A DNA stretch of 33,228 nucleotides from Nitrospirota bacterium (GTDB lineage Bacteria > Nitrospirota > Thermodesulfovibrionia > Thermodesulfovibrionales > JdFR-88), in NCBI GenBank assembly GCA_021788025.1, contig JAJYLE010000006.1:1-33228 (forward strand). The letters are read 5' to 3'. This document shows, in pieces, positions 17,867 to 27,014 of this stretch (within the stretch, counting starts at the first letter, position 1; the number at the start of each line of letters is the position of its first letter). Both the position numbers and the translations under genes were made by a program. The notes under the pieces are model-generated. The model made no database searches. It was not told where the DNA came from and saw nothing but the letters and a program-made list of their open reading frames with translations.

Positions 17867-19306
17867 CTAGAAGCGCAGATCCAGGGCCATCAGGCGGGGC
17901 TCAGTCATCTCCTCTATCGTGTACCTCACGCCTTCCCTGCCGAAGCCAGACTGTTTCACGCCGCCGTAAGGCATGTGGTCCACCCTGTATGAAGGCACAT
18001 CATTGATAATAACGCCGCCAACCTCCAGCGTTTCAAACGCGGCGAAAGCGTGCTTGAGATTATTCGTAAATATACCCGCCTGAAGACCGTAAACCGAATC
18101 GTTAATGGCCTTCAGCCCGTCCTCAAAACTGTCCACCCTGGTTACGGTTACCACCGGCGCAAACACCTCCATGCAGCTTACCTTCATCTGTGGTGTTGTG
18201 TCTGCAATGACGGTTGGCTCGAAAAAATCGCCCTTGCGGTTCCCGCCGACAAGCGCCTTTGCGCCTGCGGCCATCGCCTCGCCCACCCACGCTGAAACCC
18301 TTGCCAGGTTGTTCTCGTCTATCATGGGGCCTATCCGCACCGATTCGTCCAGGGGGTCTCCCATCTTGAGGGCCTGCACCTTCGGGATGAAAATTTGCAT
18401 GAAGGCGGCATGGATGTTCTTGTGGGCATATACCCTTTGCACCGATATGCACACCTGCCCGGCATATGAAAACCCGCCAGCCAGAACACGGTTTGCAGCG
18501 TATTCCAGATCGCAGTCCTCATCTATCAGCACCCCGGCGTTGCCGCCCAGTTCAAGTATAACCTTCTTGTCGAATGCCGTCTTTTTGAGTTTCCAGCCAA
18601 CGGGGGCGCTGCCTGTAAACGAGAGCACTTTGACGCGCGCGTCCGTGATGGCCGACTGTATCGCATCCACGCTTGTTGGGATAACGGAAAGCCCGCCTTC
18701 AGGCAGCCCCGATTCCATCAAAATCCCGCCCAGCACAAGGGCGGAAACAGGTGTAGAGGAAGCGGGCTTGAGAATTACCGGGTTGCCTGCCGCTATCGCA
18801 GGCGCTATCTTGTGGGCAACAAGATTTAGCGGGAAGTTAAACGGGGTGATGCCAAGCACCGGCCCCGCCGGAAACCGCCTGGTAATGCCCCATCTGCCTT
18901 CAGATGTCTTGTTCCTGTCCAGCGGAATGAATTCCCCGCCTATCCGCACCGCCTCCTCGGCAGCAATCCCGAACGTAAGCGATGCCCTTTCGGCTTCGCC
19001 TCTGGCATCGGCAACCGGCTTGCCGCATTCAAGGCTGATTATTTTTGCCAACTCGTCCCTGTGCGCCAGGATAGTATCGGCCGTTTTGCGGAGTATGCCC
19101 GCCCTCTGGTATGAGGGAATCCCGGCCATTACCGGACGTGCCTTTTCCGCGGCGGCCAGAGCATCTTCCACATCCGCCGGGGCAGCCTGGCAGACCTCGG
19201 TGATTACTGTGCGCCCATATGGGTTGGTTATCTTTACCTTTCCGGCGGTCTCTTTCCATCTGCCCGCCAGAAGCAGGGGATATGAATTTTTTACCTTAAA
19301 ATCCAT
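17867..19306 (-). CDS. NAD(P)-dependent aldehyde dehydrogenase family protein
   Basis: GITPFNFPLNLVAHKIAPAIAAGNPVILKPAS, SFTGSAPVGWKL, ILELGGNAGVLI, catalytic-Cys segment FSYAGQVCISVQRVY, PYGGVKQSGFGREG. Confidence 0.95.
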   Translation of the reverse strand: MDFKVKNSYPLLLAGRWKETAGKVKITNPYGRTVITEVCQAAPADVEDALAAAEKARPVMAGIPSYQRAGILRKTADTILAHRDELAKIISLECGKPVADARGEAERASLTFGIAAEEAVRIGGEFIPLDRNKTSEGRWGITRRFPAGPVLGITPFNFPLNLVAHKIAPAIAAGNPVILKPASSTPVSALVLGGILMESGLPEGGLSVIPTSVDAIQSAITDARVKVLSFTGSAPVGWKLKKTAFDKKVILELGGNAGVLIDEDCDLEYAANRVLAGGFSYAGQVCISVQRVYAHKNIHAAFMQIFIPKVQALKMGDPLDESVRIGPMIDENNLARVSAWVGEAMAAGAKALVGGNRKGDFFEPTVIADTTPQMKVSCMEVFAPVVTVTRVDSFEDGLKAINDSVYGLQAGIFTNNLKHAFAAFETLEVGGVIINDVPSYRVDHMPYGGVKQSGFGREGVRYTIEEMTEPRLMALDLRF

Positions 19307-19387
19307 AAGAAGATTAAATCACAGTGGGAAGACGGTTTCAAGGGTACCCGGTACTTTTTATTTTTTGCCCTCAGTTTTCCGGCAGGC

Positions 19388-19665
19388 CAGCCCCTTTTTT
19401 TATATGTTCAAATGAAAATTTTGAAACCCGCGTTTTTAAATTATTTTTGGATTTTTCTCGTTCAAACCGTTCAAAACCGCCGCTTCTTTTGCAAACCCAT
19501 ACCTTTAAAAATCCAGGGCAGATACCGTCCGCCCCCTTTCAAAGATTTTCGCCAGGTCCATTGCTGGAGGGTGGCTGGAGACCGGGGTGGGTTTCCCCCT
19601 CCACCCGTCATCATAAAACTCTTTACCAGTGCATAATAGTGGAGGCAATCAATAAGGCATAAAGG
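19388..19665 (+). repeat. Dispersed intergenic repeat family A, copy A3 (divergent)
   Basis: TTTTTATATGTTCAAA, tandem CTCGTTCAAACCGTTCAAAACCG in place of TTCCATCTGTTCCATC, TTTAAAAATCC, CTTTCAAAGA, GGGTGGCTGGAGACCGGGGTG, CATCATAA...GTGCATAATAG in the same order as A1 and A2. Confidence 0.5.
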
Positions 19666-19756
19666 ATATTGAAAATCCAGGCAGGCTGCCGCATTCCACT
19701 TAAGGACACCCGGTGATAGACTTCAGGTAAAGCTGAAAAAGGAGGCAAAACACAAA

Positions 19757-19996
19757 ATGCCGGAAAACATTATGAAAGAGCTTGATGTATCCAAACTTCT
19801 TCCCCCCCAAAGACATCCCCTTATATTCCAGACCTTCGACGGACTCCAGAAAGGAGATTCATTCCTGCTCATAAACGACCACGACCCCAAACCCCTCTGG
19901 TACCAGTTTCTTCATGAGAGGGAAAACATGTTCTCGTGGGAGTACGTTCAGCAAGGCCCTGACCTGTGGAAGGTAAAGATTACGAAAAAGGCCTGA
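19757..19996 (+). CDS. DUF2249 domain-containing protein
   Basis: ELDVSKLLPPQRHPLIFQTFDGLQKGDSFLLINDHDPKPLWYQFLHE...FSWEYVQQGPDLWKVKITK; upstream AAAGGAGG. Confidence 0.88.
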   Translation: MPENIMKELDVSKLLPPQRHPLIFQTFDGLQKGDSFLLINDHDPKPLWYQFLHERENMFSWEYVQQGPDLWKVKITKKA

Positions 19997-20110
19997 AGAA
20001 ACAGGGACACGTTTTCAGTATGTATTTGACGGCGGGAAATGAAAAACACTGGCCCCGTTTGCACAGAGTGTCTGCCAAAAACAAAAAGGCTGGGTTAAGC
20101 CGGAAATATT

Positions 20111-21514
20111 TTATCCCCGTTTTCCCGGCCTGGTCATCTTGCCAGGTTTTAAAATCCCGTCCGCCTTCTTCCTTTCGAGAAAGCCCAGCTCCACCACCAC
20201 CTGCCTGATGGGTTTTTTGTCCCTGAACGCCTTCTTGACGGCCTCGGCTGTTTTGTCATAGCCGATAACAGGGGCCAGTGGGGTGGCGATAACCGGGTTC
20301 ATCTCTAAAAATTCCGCCATGTGCTCCGTGTTGGCCTCAAAGCCCTCAACAGTTCTGGTTAATAGAAGCGCGGCATTGGCAAGAAGCGAAATTGAAACAA
20401 GGATATTAAATGCGATAACCGGCAGCATCGTGTTAAGCTCGAACTCGCCCATAGAATTTGCGGCGGCTATCGTTGCGTCACACCCGATTATCTGGGCGCA
20501 CATCATCCTTGCGGCCTCCGGCAGCACCGGGTTTACCTTGCCCGGCATGATAGAGGAGCCCGGCTGAAGCGGCTTGAGCCTTATCTCGTTCAGGCCGGAA
20601 ACGGGGCCGCTGTTCATCAACCTCAAATCATTGGAAATCTTTATAAAGGAGGTTGCGGCCGTCCTTAACTGCCCGGAAAGCTCCGCAACGGCGTCCTGGC
20701 AGGCCTGCGCCTGGAAGTGGTTCCTGGCCTCAACGAATTTTATCCCGGTCAGTTGTTTAAGCACCTTGCAGACCTTTGCGCCAAATCCGGCGGGCGTGTT
20801 TATCCCTGTGCCCACCGCAGTGCCGCCTATGGCAAGCTCTGAAAGCCGGGGCAGGGCCGCCTTTATCCTTTCAATCGAGTAGTCCGCCTGGGCCGCCCAT
20901 CCGGACATTTCCTGCCCAAGGGTGACGGGCACGGCGTCCATCAGGTGGGTCCGGCCTGTCTTTACAGTTTTTGCGTAAGGGGCGGCCTTCGATTTTACGG
21001 CCTTTGAGAGCCTGGCAAGCGACGGCATAAGGTTTTCATTCACCAGCATATATGCTGAAACATGTATTGCCGAAGGGATTACGTCATTGGAGGACTGGCC
21101 CAGGTTAACGTGATCGTTTGGGTGCACAGGGGATTTGGTGCTTTTCCTGCCGGTAAGCATCTCGTTTGCGCGGGTGGCTATGACCTCGTTTGCATTCATG
21201 TTGGTGGACGTGCCGGAGCCGGTCTGAAAAACATCCACGCGGAATTCGCTGTCCAGCTTACCGCTGATCACTTCACCGGAGGCCCGCATGACGGCTTTTG
21301 CGATTTTTGCAGGCAATAATCCAAGCCCCAGGTTTACCGATGCGCAGGAAAGCTTGATCTGCCCCAGGGCGCGATAGAAAACCGGGGGAAATTCCAGCCC
21401 GTTTGCCGGGAAATTATCCATGGCCCTCTGGGTGCTTGCTCCCCAGTAAGCCCCGGAGGGGACTTTAACCTGCCCCATGGAATCAGACTCTGCCCTGAAA
21501 TCCCTGCCCGCCAT
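20111..21514 (-). CDS. fumC: Class II fumarate hydratase
   Basis: SDSMGQVKVPSGAYWGASTQRAMDNFP, GSGTSTNMNANEVIA, SSNDVIPSAIHVSA, SSIMPGKVNPVLPEA. Confidence 0.95.
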   Translation of the reverse strand: MAGRDFRAESDSMGQVKVPSGAYWGASTQRAMDNFPANGLEFPPVFYRALGQIKLSCASVNLGLGLLPAKIAKAVMRASGEVISGKLDSEFRVDVFQTGSGTSTNMNANEVIATRANEMLTGRKSTKSPVHPNDHVNLGQSSNDVIPSAIHVSAYMLVNENLMPSLARLSKAVKSKAAPYAKTVKTGRTHLMDAVPVTLGQEMSGWAAQADYSIERIKAALPRLSELAIGGTAVGTGINTPAGFGAKVCKVLKQLTGIKFVEARNHFQAQACQDAVAELSGQLRTAATSFIKISNDLRLMNSGPVSGLNEIRLKPLQPGSSIMPGKVNPVLPEAARMMCAQIIGCDATIAAANSMGEFELNTMLPVIAFNILVSISLLANAALLLTRTVEGFEANTEHMAEFLEMNPVIATPLAPVIGYDKTAEAVKKAFRDKKPIRQVVVELGFLERKKADGILKPGKMTRPGKRG

Positions 21515-21567
21515 CAGATCTCCTTTTTAACGCATCGATTTCAAACCGTTTTAATAATAACAGGTTA

Positions 21568-21712
21568 TTCAGGCATTCGTGTGGAGAAAAGGGGTTTTCC
21601 TCATAAGCCGTTTTGTTTGTTTTTGAAGTACAGGTTAATACGGGAGCGGCAAGTGAGTGGAGCGGCCTGACGAGCCATACCGGACGTTTGGCGCAGAGAT
21701 GGCCCAAACCAT
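21568..21712 (+). repeat. Dispersed intergenic repeat family B, copy B2
   Basis: TTCAGGCATTCGTGTGGAGAAAAGGGG...AAGCCGTTTTGTTTGTTTTTGAAGTACAGGTTAATACGGGAGCGGCAAGTGAGTGGAGCGGCCTGACGAGCCATACCGGACGTTTGGCGCAG; close to B5. Confidence 0.88.
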
Positions 21713-22156
21713 TTATTGAAATATTCTCAGCGCCCTGCCCGATGGAATGGCCCCCGCCGCACTGCCGGCCTTGTGGCATTTGTAGCACGGGGCGGGCGGA
21801 CTGGCCAGAAGCATCTGTGTATCCGAAAGTATCCATACACCGGCAATTACCATTATTGCCGAAAGTATTATCAAGGCGGATTTTACCGCTGAAAGCACAC
21901 GCTCCTTTTTTAAATACTCAAGCGCAATGCCCCACAATCCGTAAGCGGCATGATAGATAATCGCCAGAAGGAATACGGCATAAAATGCCATCCACCCGGG
22001 GTGGGACAATCTCATCATCACCACCCCATGCTCCGAGGCGTCCGGGCGTTCGAAGTGGTTTGCAAAAAAATGCACCGCCAGCCCGGCCACAAGCACAACT
22101 GCGCTTGCCCTGCTTAATAACCATCCAAAGGCCGTCTTCTTCATCTTGCGCCCCAC
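21713..22156 (-). CDS. sdhD: Succinate dehydrogenase/fumarate reductase membrane anchor subunit (SdhD-like) with C-terminal CxxCH
   Basis: Three predicted TM helices with conserved-type His, position immediately after sdhC; tail LLASPPAPCYKCHKAGSAAG. Confidence 0.8.
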   Translation of the reverse strand: MGRKMKKTAFGWLLSRASAVVLVAGLAVHFFANHFERPDASEHGVVMMRLSHPGWMAFYAVFLLAIIYHAAYGLWGIALEYLKKERVLSAVKSALIILSAIMVIAGVWILSDTQMLLASPPAPCYKCHKAGSAAGAIPSGRALRIFQ

Positions 22157-22485
22157 ATCATATGGGGAATGGAAATCAGCAATATCAGGGCACCCGCTGA
22201 AAGGGCTGTCCAGAAGAAGACTTTTTGCAGCCTTGTGGGAGCGCCGGCCTCAAGAAGAATCAGCCTTATGCCGTTTAATCCGTGGGCAAGCACTATGCCA
22301 AGAAGCGCCAGCTCGGAAAACCGCATAACAGGCGTATTGTAAAAGTCCCTTATCGCCTCGTAGCGGGCCGCGTCCCCGATGAAATAAAGGCTGAAAAAAT
22401 GCGGTATGAGGAAAACGGCCAGGATTACACCGGAGAGCCTGTTTAAGATAAATGCGAAAAACCCGGTGGTAAGCCTGTATCTCAT
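22141..22485 (-). CDS. sdhC: Succinate dehydrogenase cytochrome b556-like subunit
   Basis: Start MRYRLTTGFFAFILNRLSGVILAVFLIPHFFSL; GIVLAHGLNGIRLILLEAG; ATG overlaps the sdhB stop (ATGA). The longer ORF to 22596 overlaps sdhB and is rejected. Confidence 0.88.
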   Translation of the reverse strand: MRYRLTTGFFAFILNRLSGVILAVFLIPHFFSLYFIGDAARYEAIRDFYNTPVMRFSELALLGIVLAHGLNGIRLILLEAGAPTRLQKVFFWTALSAGALILLISIPHMMWGAR

Positions 22486-23195
22486 CGCGCCCCCCTTAAC
22501 CCGCGCTTTAACGTCTGGCGCTTGAGTATCGCGATGTGCCTGGTTACATCTATGTCCCTTGGGCACGCCTCCACGCAGTTGTATATCGAATGGCACCTGG
22601 CGGCGCCATGCGCCCCGGATACCAGATCCAGCCTTGCCTTGCCCCCCCTGTCCCTGGAATCCAGGACAAACCGCGCGGCCTTCACAAGGGCCGCCGGGCC
22701 AAGGTACTGCTTATCGCCCCAGTAAACCGGGCAGGAGGACGTGCAGCAGGCGCATAATATGCACCGTATTGAATCCAGTATCTTTTCCATCTCCTCGGGG
22801 CTCTGGGGGCGCTCACGGCTGGGAAGTGGCTCATCATTTACAAGATATGGCATCACGGACTTTATTTTTTCAAAAAACGGTTCCATGTCCACTACTAAAT
22901 CCTTTATCACCGGGAATGCCGGCAAAGGCTCAAAGACAACCAATTCAGGCATGTCACCGGCAAGCGTCTGACAGGCCAGCCTGCTTCTGCCGTTTATCTT
23001 CATCGCGCAGCTGCCGCACATCCCGTGCGCACAGGACCGCCTGAATGTAAGGCTGCCGTCGGTAAACTCCTTTGTCCTTACAAGCCCGTCCAGAAGCCGC
23101 TCGTGGGGGCCAAGCTCCACGGGAAAATCCTCCCACCTGGCAGCGTTGTCCTTTTCCGGATCAAACCTCTTTATCCTGAATATCTTGTCCATCAA
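22482..23195 (-). CDS. sdhB: Succinate dehydrogenase/fumarate reductase iron-sulfur subunit
   Basis: CAHGMCGSCAMKINGRSRLAC, CILCACCTSSCPVYW, CVEACPRDIDVT. Confidence 0.96.
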   Translation of the reverse strand: MMDKIFRIKRFDPEKDNAARWEDFPVELGPHERLLDGLVRTKEFTDGSLTFRRSCAHGMCGSCAMKINGRSRLACQTLAGDMPELVVFEPLPAFPVIKDLVVDMEPFFEKIKSVMPYLVNDEPLPSRERPQSPEEMEKILDSIRCILCACCTSSCPVYWGDKQYLGPAALVKAARFVLDSRDRGGKARLDLVSGAHGAARCHSIYNCVEACPRDIDVTRHIAILKRQTLKRGLRGAR

Positions 23196-23198
23196 GTT

Positions 23199-24920
23199 CT
23201 AGTATTGCCGCTTTTCAGGCTTGAATTTTGTGATGCAAACGGGTTTGAAACTGAAACGTATTTCCCCGTCCTTTTTTCTTATGAAAGTATGCTTCAGCCA
23301 GTTTTCATCGTCCCGCTCCGGATAATCCTGCCTGCAATGGGCGCCTCTGGACTCGGTCCTCTGAAGCGCGGAATGGACGATTGCCTCACCAAGGTTCACA
23401 AGGTGAATGGCCTCGATAGCCTCAAGCAATTCCGTGTTGAATTGTTTACCTTTATCATCAATCGAGATATTGCCCGCCTTCTGCCTGATGGTCTCTATCT
23501 CTTCAGCGGCCGCCTTCAGGCCCGCATCGGCCCGGAACACGGAGCATTTGTCCATCATCAATTCCTGGAGCTCCTTCTTTACGGCCCCCGCGCGTACGCC
23601 GCCTTTATTGTTCAGAAGCGCGGAAACCGCTTCCCTTGCCCGTTCCATTGCGCCTGGCGGCATGCCCGGGCCGCTTTTGTCCTTTTGCTCCGCCGCTTTC
23701 ATGCCTGCACGCCTGCCAAAAACCACCGTATCCAGAAGCGAATTGCAGCCAAGCCTGTTTGCCCCGTGCACGGATACGCAAGCGCATTCCCCCGCAGCAA
23801 ACAGGCCATCAACCACCGCGCCGCTTTCGGTTATCAGCACCCTGCCGTCCCTGTCAGTAGGTATGCCGCCCATGGCGTAATGTGCGGTGGGCGCAACCGG
23901 AATGGGTTTTTCGGATGGGTCCACACCCATATAAATATTCGAGAACGTCATTATCTCCGGCAGCCTGGTCTCAAGAGTTTTTTTAGGGACGTTTCTTAAA
24001 TCCAGGTATACGTAATCGTTGCCGCCGATGCCCCTGCCTTCCTTTATCTCGGTAATTATCGCCCTGGACACCATGTCCCTTGGCGCAAGGTCCTTTATCC
24101 TCGGGGCGTACCTCTGCATGAAAGTCTCCCCGTTGCCGTTTACAAGCACGCCGCCTTCTCCCCTGGCCCCCTCGGTTACAAGTATCCCAAGCCCCAGAAG
24201 CCCGGTTGGGTGGAACTGAAAGAACTCCATATCCTCAAGCGGCATCCCCTTTGAATAAAGAATCCCAAGCAGGTCGCCGGTGCTTGCCATCGCGTTGGAT
24301 GTGGTTTTAAAAACTCTCCCATAGCCTCCCGTGGCTATAATGGTGGCGCCTGCCTCAAACGCACAAATCTCGCCGGTCTTTAATTCCAGGGCAACGGCCC
24401 CCAAACACCTGCCGTCTTCTATCACCAGATCCAGCACGTGATATTCTGGGAAGAACATCACCGGCTGTTTTTCGCATTGCTCGTAAAGCGTGTTTACCAT
24501 CGCAAGCCCCGTCCTGTCAGCCGAATAGCAGGCGCGCCTTACCGGGGCCGCGCCAAAATCCCTTGTGTGCCCGCCAAAACGTCTTTGGGCAATCTTGCCT
24601 TGCGGTGTGCGTGAAAAGGGCACGCCAAGATGCTCCAGCCGGATAACGGTTTTTATGGCGTCTTCGCATAATGTTCCGGCTGCGTCCTGGTCCGTAAGAT
24701 AATCGCCGCCTTTAACGGTGTCGTAGACGTGCCATTCAATGGAATCCGGCTCCTCATTGCCAAGCGCGGCGGCTATGCCGCCCTGAGCAGCCGAGGAATG
24801 GCACCTTGTGGGATAAAGCTTTGCTATTACGGCAACTGTCCCCTGCAACGAGGCCTCGATGGCCGCGCTGAGGCCGGCAAGTCCGGAGCCGATTACAAGC
24901 GTATCGAAGCGGTGGACCAT
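23199..24920 (-). CDS. sdhA: Succinate dehydrogenase/fumarate reductase flavoprotein subunit
   Basis: VIGSGLAGLSAAIEAS, CHSSAAQGGIAAALGN, GGHTRDFGAAPVRRACYSADRTG, HPTGLLGLGILVTEGARGEGG, HGANRLGCNSLLDTVVFGR. Confidence 0.97.
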   Translation of the reverse strand: MVHRFDTLVIGSGLAGLSAAIEASLQGTVAVIAKLYPTRCHSSAAQGGIAAALGNEEPDSIEWHVYDTVKGGDYLTDQDAAGTLCEDAIKTVIRLEHLGVPFSRTPQGKIAQRRFGGHTRDFGAAPVRRACYSADRTGLAMVNTLYEQCEKQPVMFFPEYHVLDLVIEDGRCLGAVALELKTGEICAFEAGATIIATGGYGRVFKTTSNAMASTGDLLGILYSKGMPLEDMEFFQFHPTGLLGLGILVTEGARGEGGVLVNGNGETFMQRYAPRIKDLAPRDMVSRAIITEIKEGRGIGGNDYVYLDLRNVPKKTLETRLPEIMTFSNIYMGVDPSEKPIPVAPTAHYAMGGIPTDRDGRVLITESGAVVDGLFAAGECACVSVHGANRLGCNSLLDTVVFGRRAGMKAAEQKDKSGPGMPPGAMERAREAVSALLNNKGGVRAGAVKKELQELMMDKCSVFRADAGLKAAAEEIETIRQKAGNISIDDKGKQFNTELLEAIEAIHLVNLGEAIVHSALQRTESRGAHCRQDYPERDDENWLKHTFIRKKDGEIRFSFKPVCITKFKPEKRQY

Positions 24921-24959
24921 CAACACAATATATCACAACCAAAAAATTAATTTAAAAGG

Positions 24960-25115
24960 ACGGCTGGCGGGGCATCTTGCCGGAGTCCGGGCGACCGCCC
25001 GTCGCCGCTTGACTACCGGCAGGTTCGCCGCGCCCACTTCGCGAAACCGCCCGCTTTCCCAAGGTAAGGCAAACCAACAGCTAACAAACGGAGTCCTTTT
25101 AACTACAAAAATTCC
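24960..25115 (-). repeat. Dispersed intergenic repeat family B, copy B3 (inverted relative to the others)
   Basis: Reverse complement GTAGTTAAAAGGACTCCGTTTGTTAGCTGTTGGTTTGCCTTACCTTGGGAAAGCGGGCGGTTTCGCGAAGTGG aligns to B4 GTGGTAAAAAGCTCCTTTATTGGCCGTTTGGCTTGCCTTACCCTGGAGCAGCGGGGCGGTGGTGAGCGAAGTGG. Confidence 0.75.
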
Positions 25116-25147
25116 TGATTTTTGGCTTTTGCAGGTTGCAACGCCAG

Positions 25148-26488
25148 TTAAAAGATGCTGCCCGCCACGCTGACAACTATCTCGCCGCCGCCGTAGCGGC
25201 CTTTTCGCACCACTGAAAAATTATAGTTATAGGCCAGTTGCAGGCGCGTGTGGAATAAAAACCCGGTGGTCAGCCTGGCGCCCAGAGAGGAGAAAAAATC
25301 GTTCTTGTCCACAGGCCCTCCGGCTTCCATCCGAAGGCGGTCCAGCCAGGCGGCCGAGGCGTCCAGCCCCAGGTACATGAAGAAGACCGGCTCCCACCGG
25401 TACTCGCCGGTGGCGATAATGTAGCGCTTCGGGAAAAACTCCTCCAGCGCTGCCCCAGGCAATACCGGCCTCCATGTGGAGCCGTACTCCTCTCCCATCG
25501 GGTTTAAGCCGCCGCCTATCCGCTGCACGGAAAAGCGGTCCAGCCCGATGCCGCCACCGCCATGCAGCGCACCTATAAGCCTGTGCCGGTCTGAATGCAA
25601 TCCAGGCACTCCGCCAGCGGCAACCAGATACCCTGTGAATAGATAATAATCACGCCCGCCGGCTTCAGCGCCGTTTATCCCCCAGCCGCTCCATTTAAGC
25701 CGGTGGCCGCAGATAATGTCCGCCCCGGCGGCAATCCCCCTGTGTGGAAGCTCCAGGATATTGCGCACCAGCTCATCCAGCCGGAACTGAAGATGGCCGC
25801 GCACCTCGAATGTATCGCCGGGGGCAACAAAATCCTGTGCGGTACGGGAGCCGCGGCCAAAAAACACATAGCCGGGCTCCGCGGTAAGGTCCAGTGCAAG
25901 CATGTTGTCCTGCTTGCCGGGGTAAACCTGCCTTCTGTACCCTATGCCAACCCCTGCCCTCGCGTAGCCCCACAAAAGTTCCTGCGATTTCAGGGCCGTG
26001 CCGTCCACAAGCTGCGCCTGGGGAAACGGGACCGTATAGTTTTCAAAGGTGGCCACCCATTCCAGCGGCCTGACAGAGGCCGGGGAGCGGGCCAGAAAAA
26101 GGTTATTGTCAAAACCCGCCAGCCTTGCCCGAAACAGCCTGAAGTCATCCGGATGCCGCCAGAGATAAATGCTGCCTATTGGCAGCACGGCGGAGCCTTC
26201 GGCCACGGGTTTGGCAAGCGCCGCCCCAATGTCCCAGGCGGTTTCGGAGCGCCGGTTGCGTGGGCGGACCGTAACTTTATGGCCCAGCACCATACCCTGA
26301 TAGCACTGCCCCGCAAGCGGCGTGTGATACGCGGCATCCTGGCAGCCCGCCGTTTTTGATATCACATTTGATATTCCGTCTGCTGATAGCGCCTGCCCCG
26401 GCACGCGTGAATTGCTTCCGGCATGCACTGGAAGCGCCCGGCAGAAAAAGGCAAGGGCAAGCGGCAGGAAGATGATGGCTTTTTTCAT
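25148..26488 (-). CDS. Predicted outer-membrane beta-barrel protein
   Basis: Signal peptide MKKAIIFLPLALAFFCRALPVHA, alternating amphipathic strands, C-terminal segment IVVSVAGSIF ending in Phe (BAM-type signature). Confidence 0.75.
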   Translation of the reverse strand: MKKAIIFLPLALAFFCRALPVHAGSNSRVPGQALSADGISNVISKTAGCQDAAYHTPLAGQCYQGMVLGHKVTVRPRNRRSETAWDIGAALAKPVAEGSAVLPIGSIYLWRHPDDFRLFRARLAGFDNNLFLARSPASVRPLEWVATFENYTVPFPQAQLVDGTALKSQELLWGYARAGVGIGYRRQVYPGKQDNMLALDLTAEPGYVFFGRGSRTAQDFVAPGDTFEVRGHLQFRLDELVRNILELPHRGIAAGADIICGHRLKWSGWGINGAEAGGRDYYLFTGYLVAAGGVPGLHSDRHRLIGALHGGGGIGLDRFSVQRIGGGLNPMGEEYGSTWRPVLPGAALEEFFPKRYIIATGEYRWEPVFFMYLGLDASAAWLDRLRMEAGGPVDKNDFFSSLGARLTTGFLFHTRLQLAYNYNFSVVRKGRYGGGEIVVSVAGSIF

Positions 26489-26521
26489 AACTGAATCAAG
26501 GGGGGCTGTTATCAGCGGTGG

Positions 26522-26995
26522 TCATGGCTCAAGCGCCTTAGAATAGGCCTCAACATTGAAATTTCCCGGCAGTCCGAAGGACCTGTAAATAACCGCATTG
26601 GCGCCGGCGCCGTATTGCAGCGCAATGGCCCGCCTGGGTATTCTTGAAAGCACCTTTGGCCTGGTACCGGCCAGCCGCCCTACAAATATCGAAGCAGGGG
26701 GAAGCGTTCTGCTATGCAGTGCAACCATTCTGAAACATACGCCGCTGGAATTGAATGCGGCATACACGGTAAACCCTCCGATTTTAAAACTGTAATTTTT
26801 GGCCCCTGCGTTCCACAGCCTTTCCGCCTGCGCCGGGGCAAAGGCGCGCTTAAGCGGCACACGCGCCGGAGCGCCATATTTCTGCGCCATTACGTTATAT
26901 GTATCGCCCACTGCGGCCCATGCGCCGCACACCCCGCCGTACACACATATTTGCGCCAGCAATATTGAAAATAAAATTAACAGGGCCTTCTTCAT
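26522..26995 (-). CDS. Secreted hypothetical protein
   Basis: Start MKKALLILFSILLAQICVYGGVCGAWA (signal peptide) preceded by AAGGAGG; the longer ORF-track start at 27133 overlaps the neighbouring gene. Confidence 0.75.
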   Translation of the reverse strand: MKKALLILFSILLAQICVYGGVCGAWAAVGDTYNVMAQKYGAPARVPLKRAFAPAQAERLWNAGAKNYSFKIGGFTVYAAFNSSGVCFRMVALHSRTLPPASIFVGRLAGTRPKVLSRIPRRAIALQYGAGANAVIYRSFGLPGNFNVEAYSKALEP

Positions 26996-27014
26996 CACGC
27001 CTCCTTTTTTCAGC

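Noticed and set aside
18105-19415. 436-aa plus-strand ORF opposite the aldehyde dehydrogenase
   Set aside because: Antisense artefact of GC-rich coding sequence; composition is Ser/Ala/Pro-rich with no domain.
24960-25115. GCTAACAAACGG in B3 suggested an integron attC-like site
   Set aside because: Only a short resemblance to the attC R'' box. Paired R'/L' boxes and the attC structure were not found, other family-B copies lack the motif, and there is no integrase in the window.
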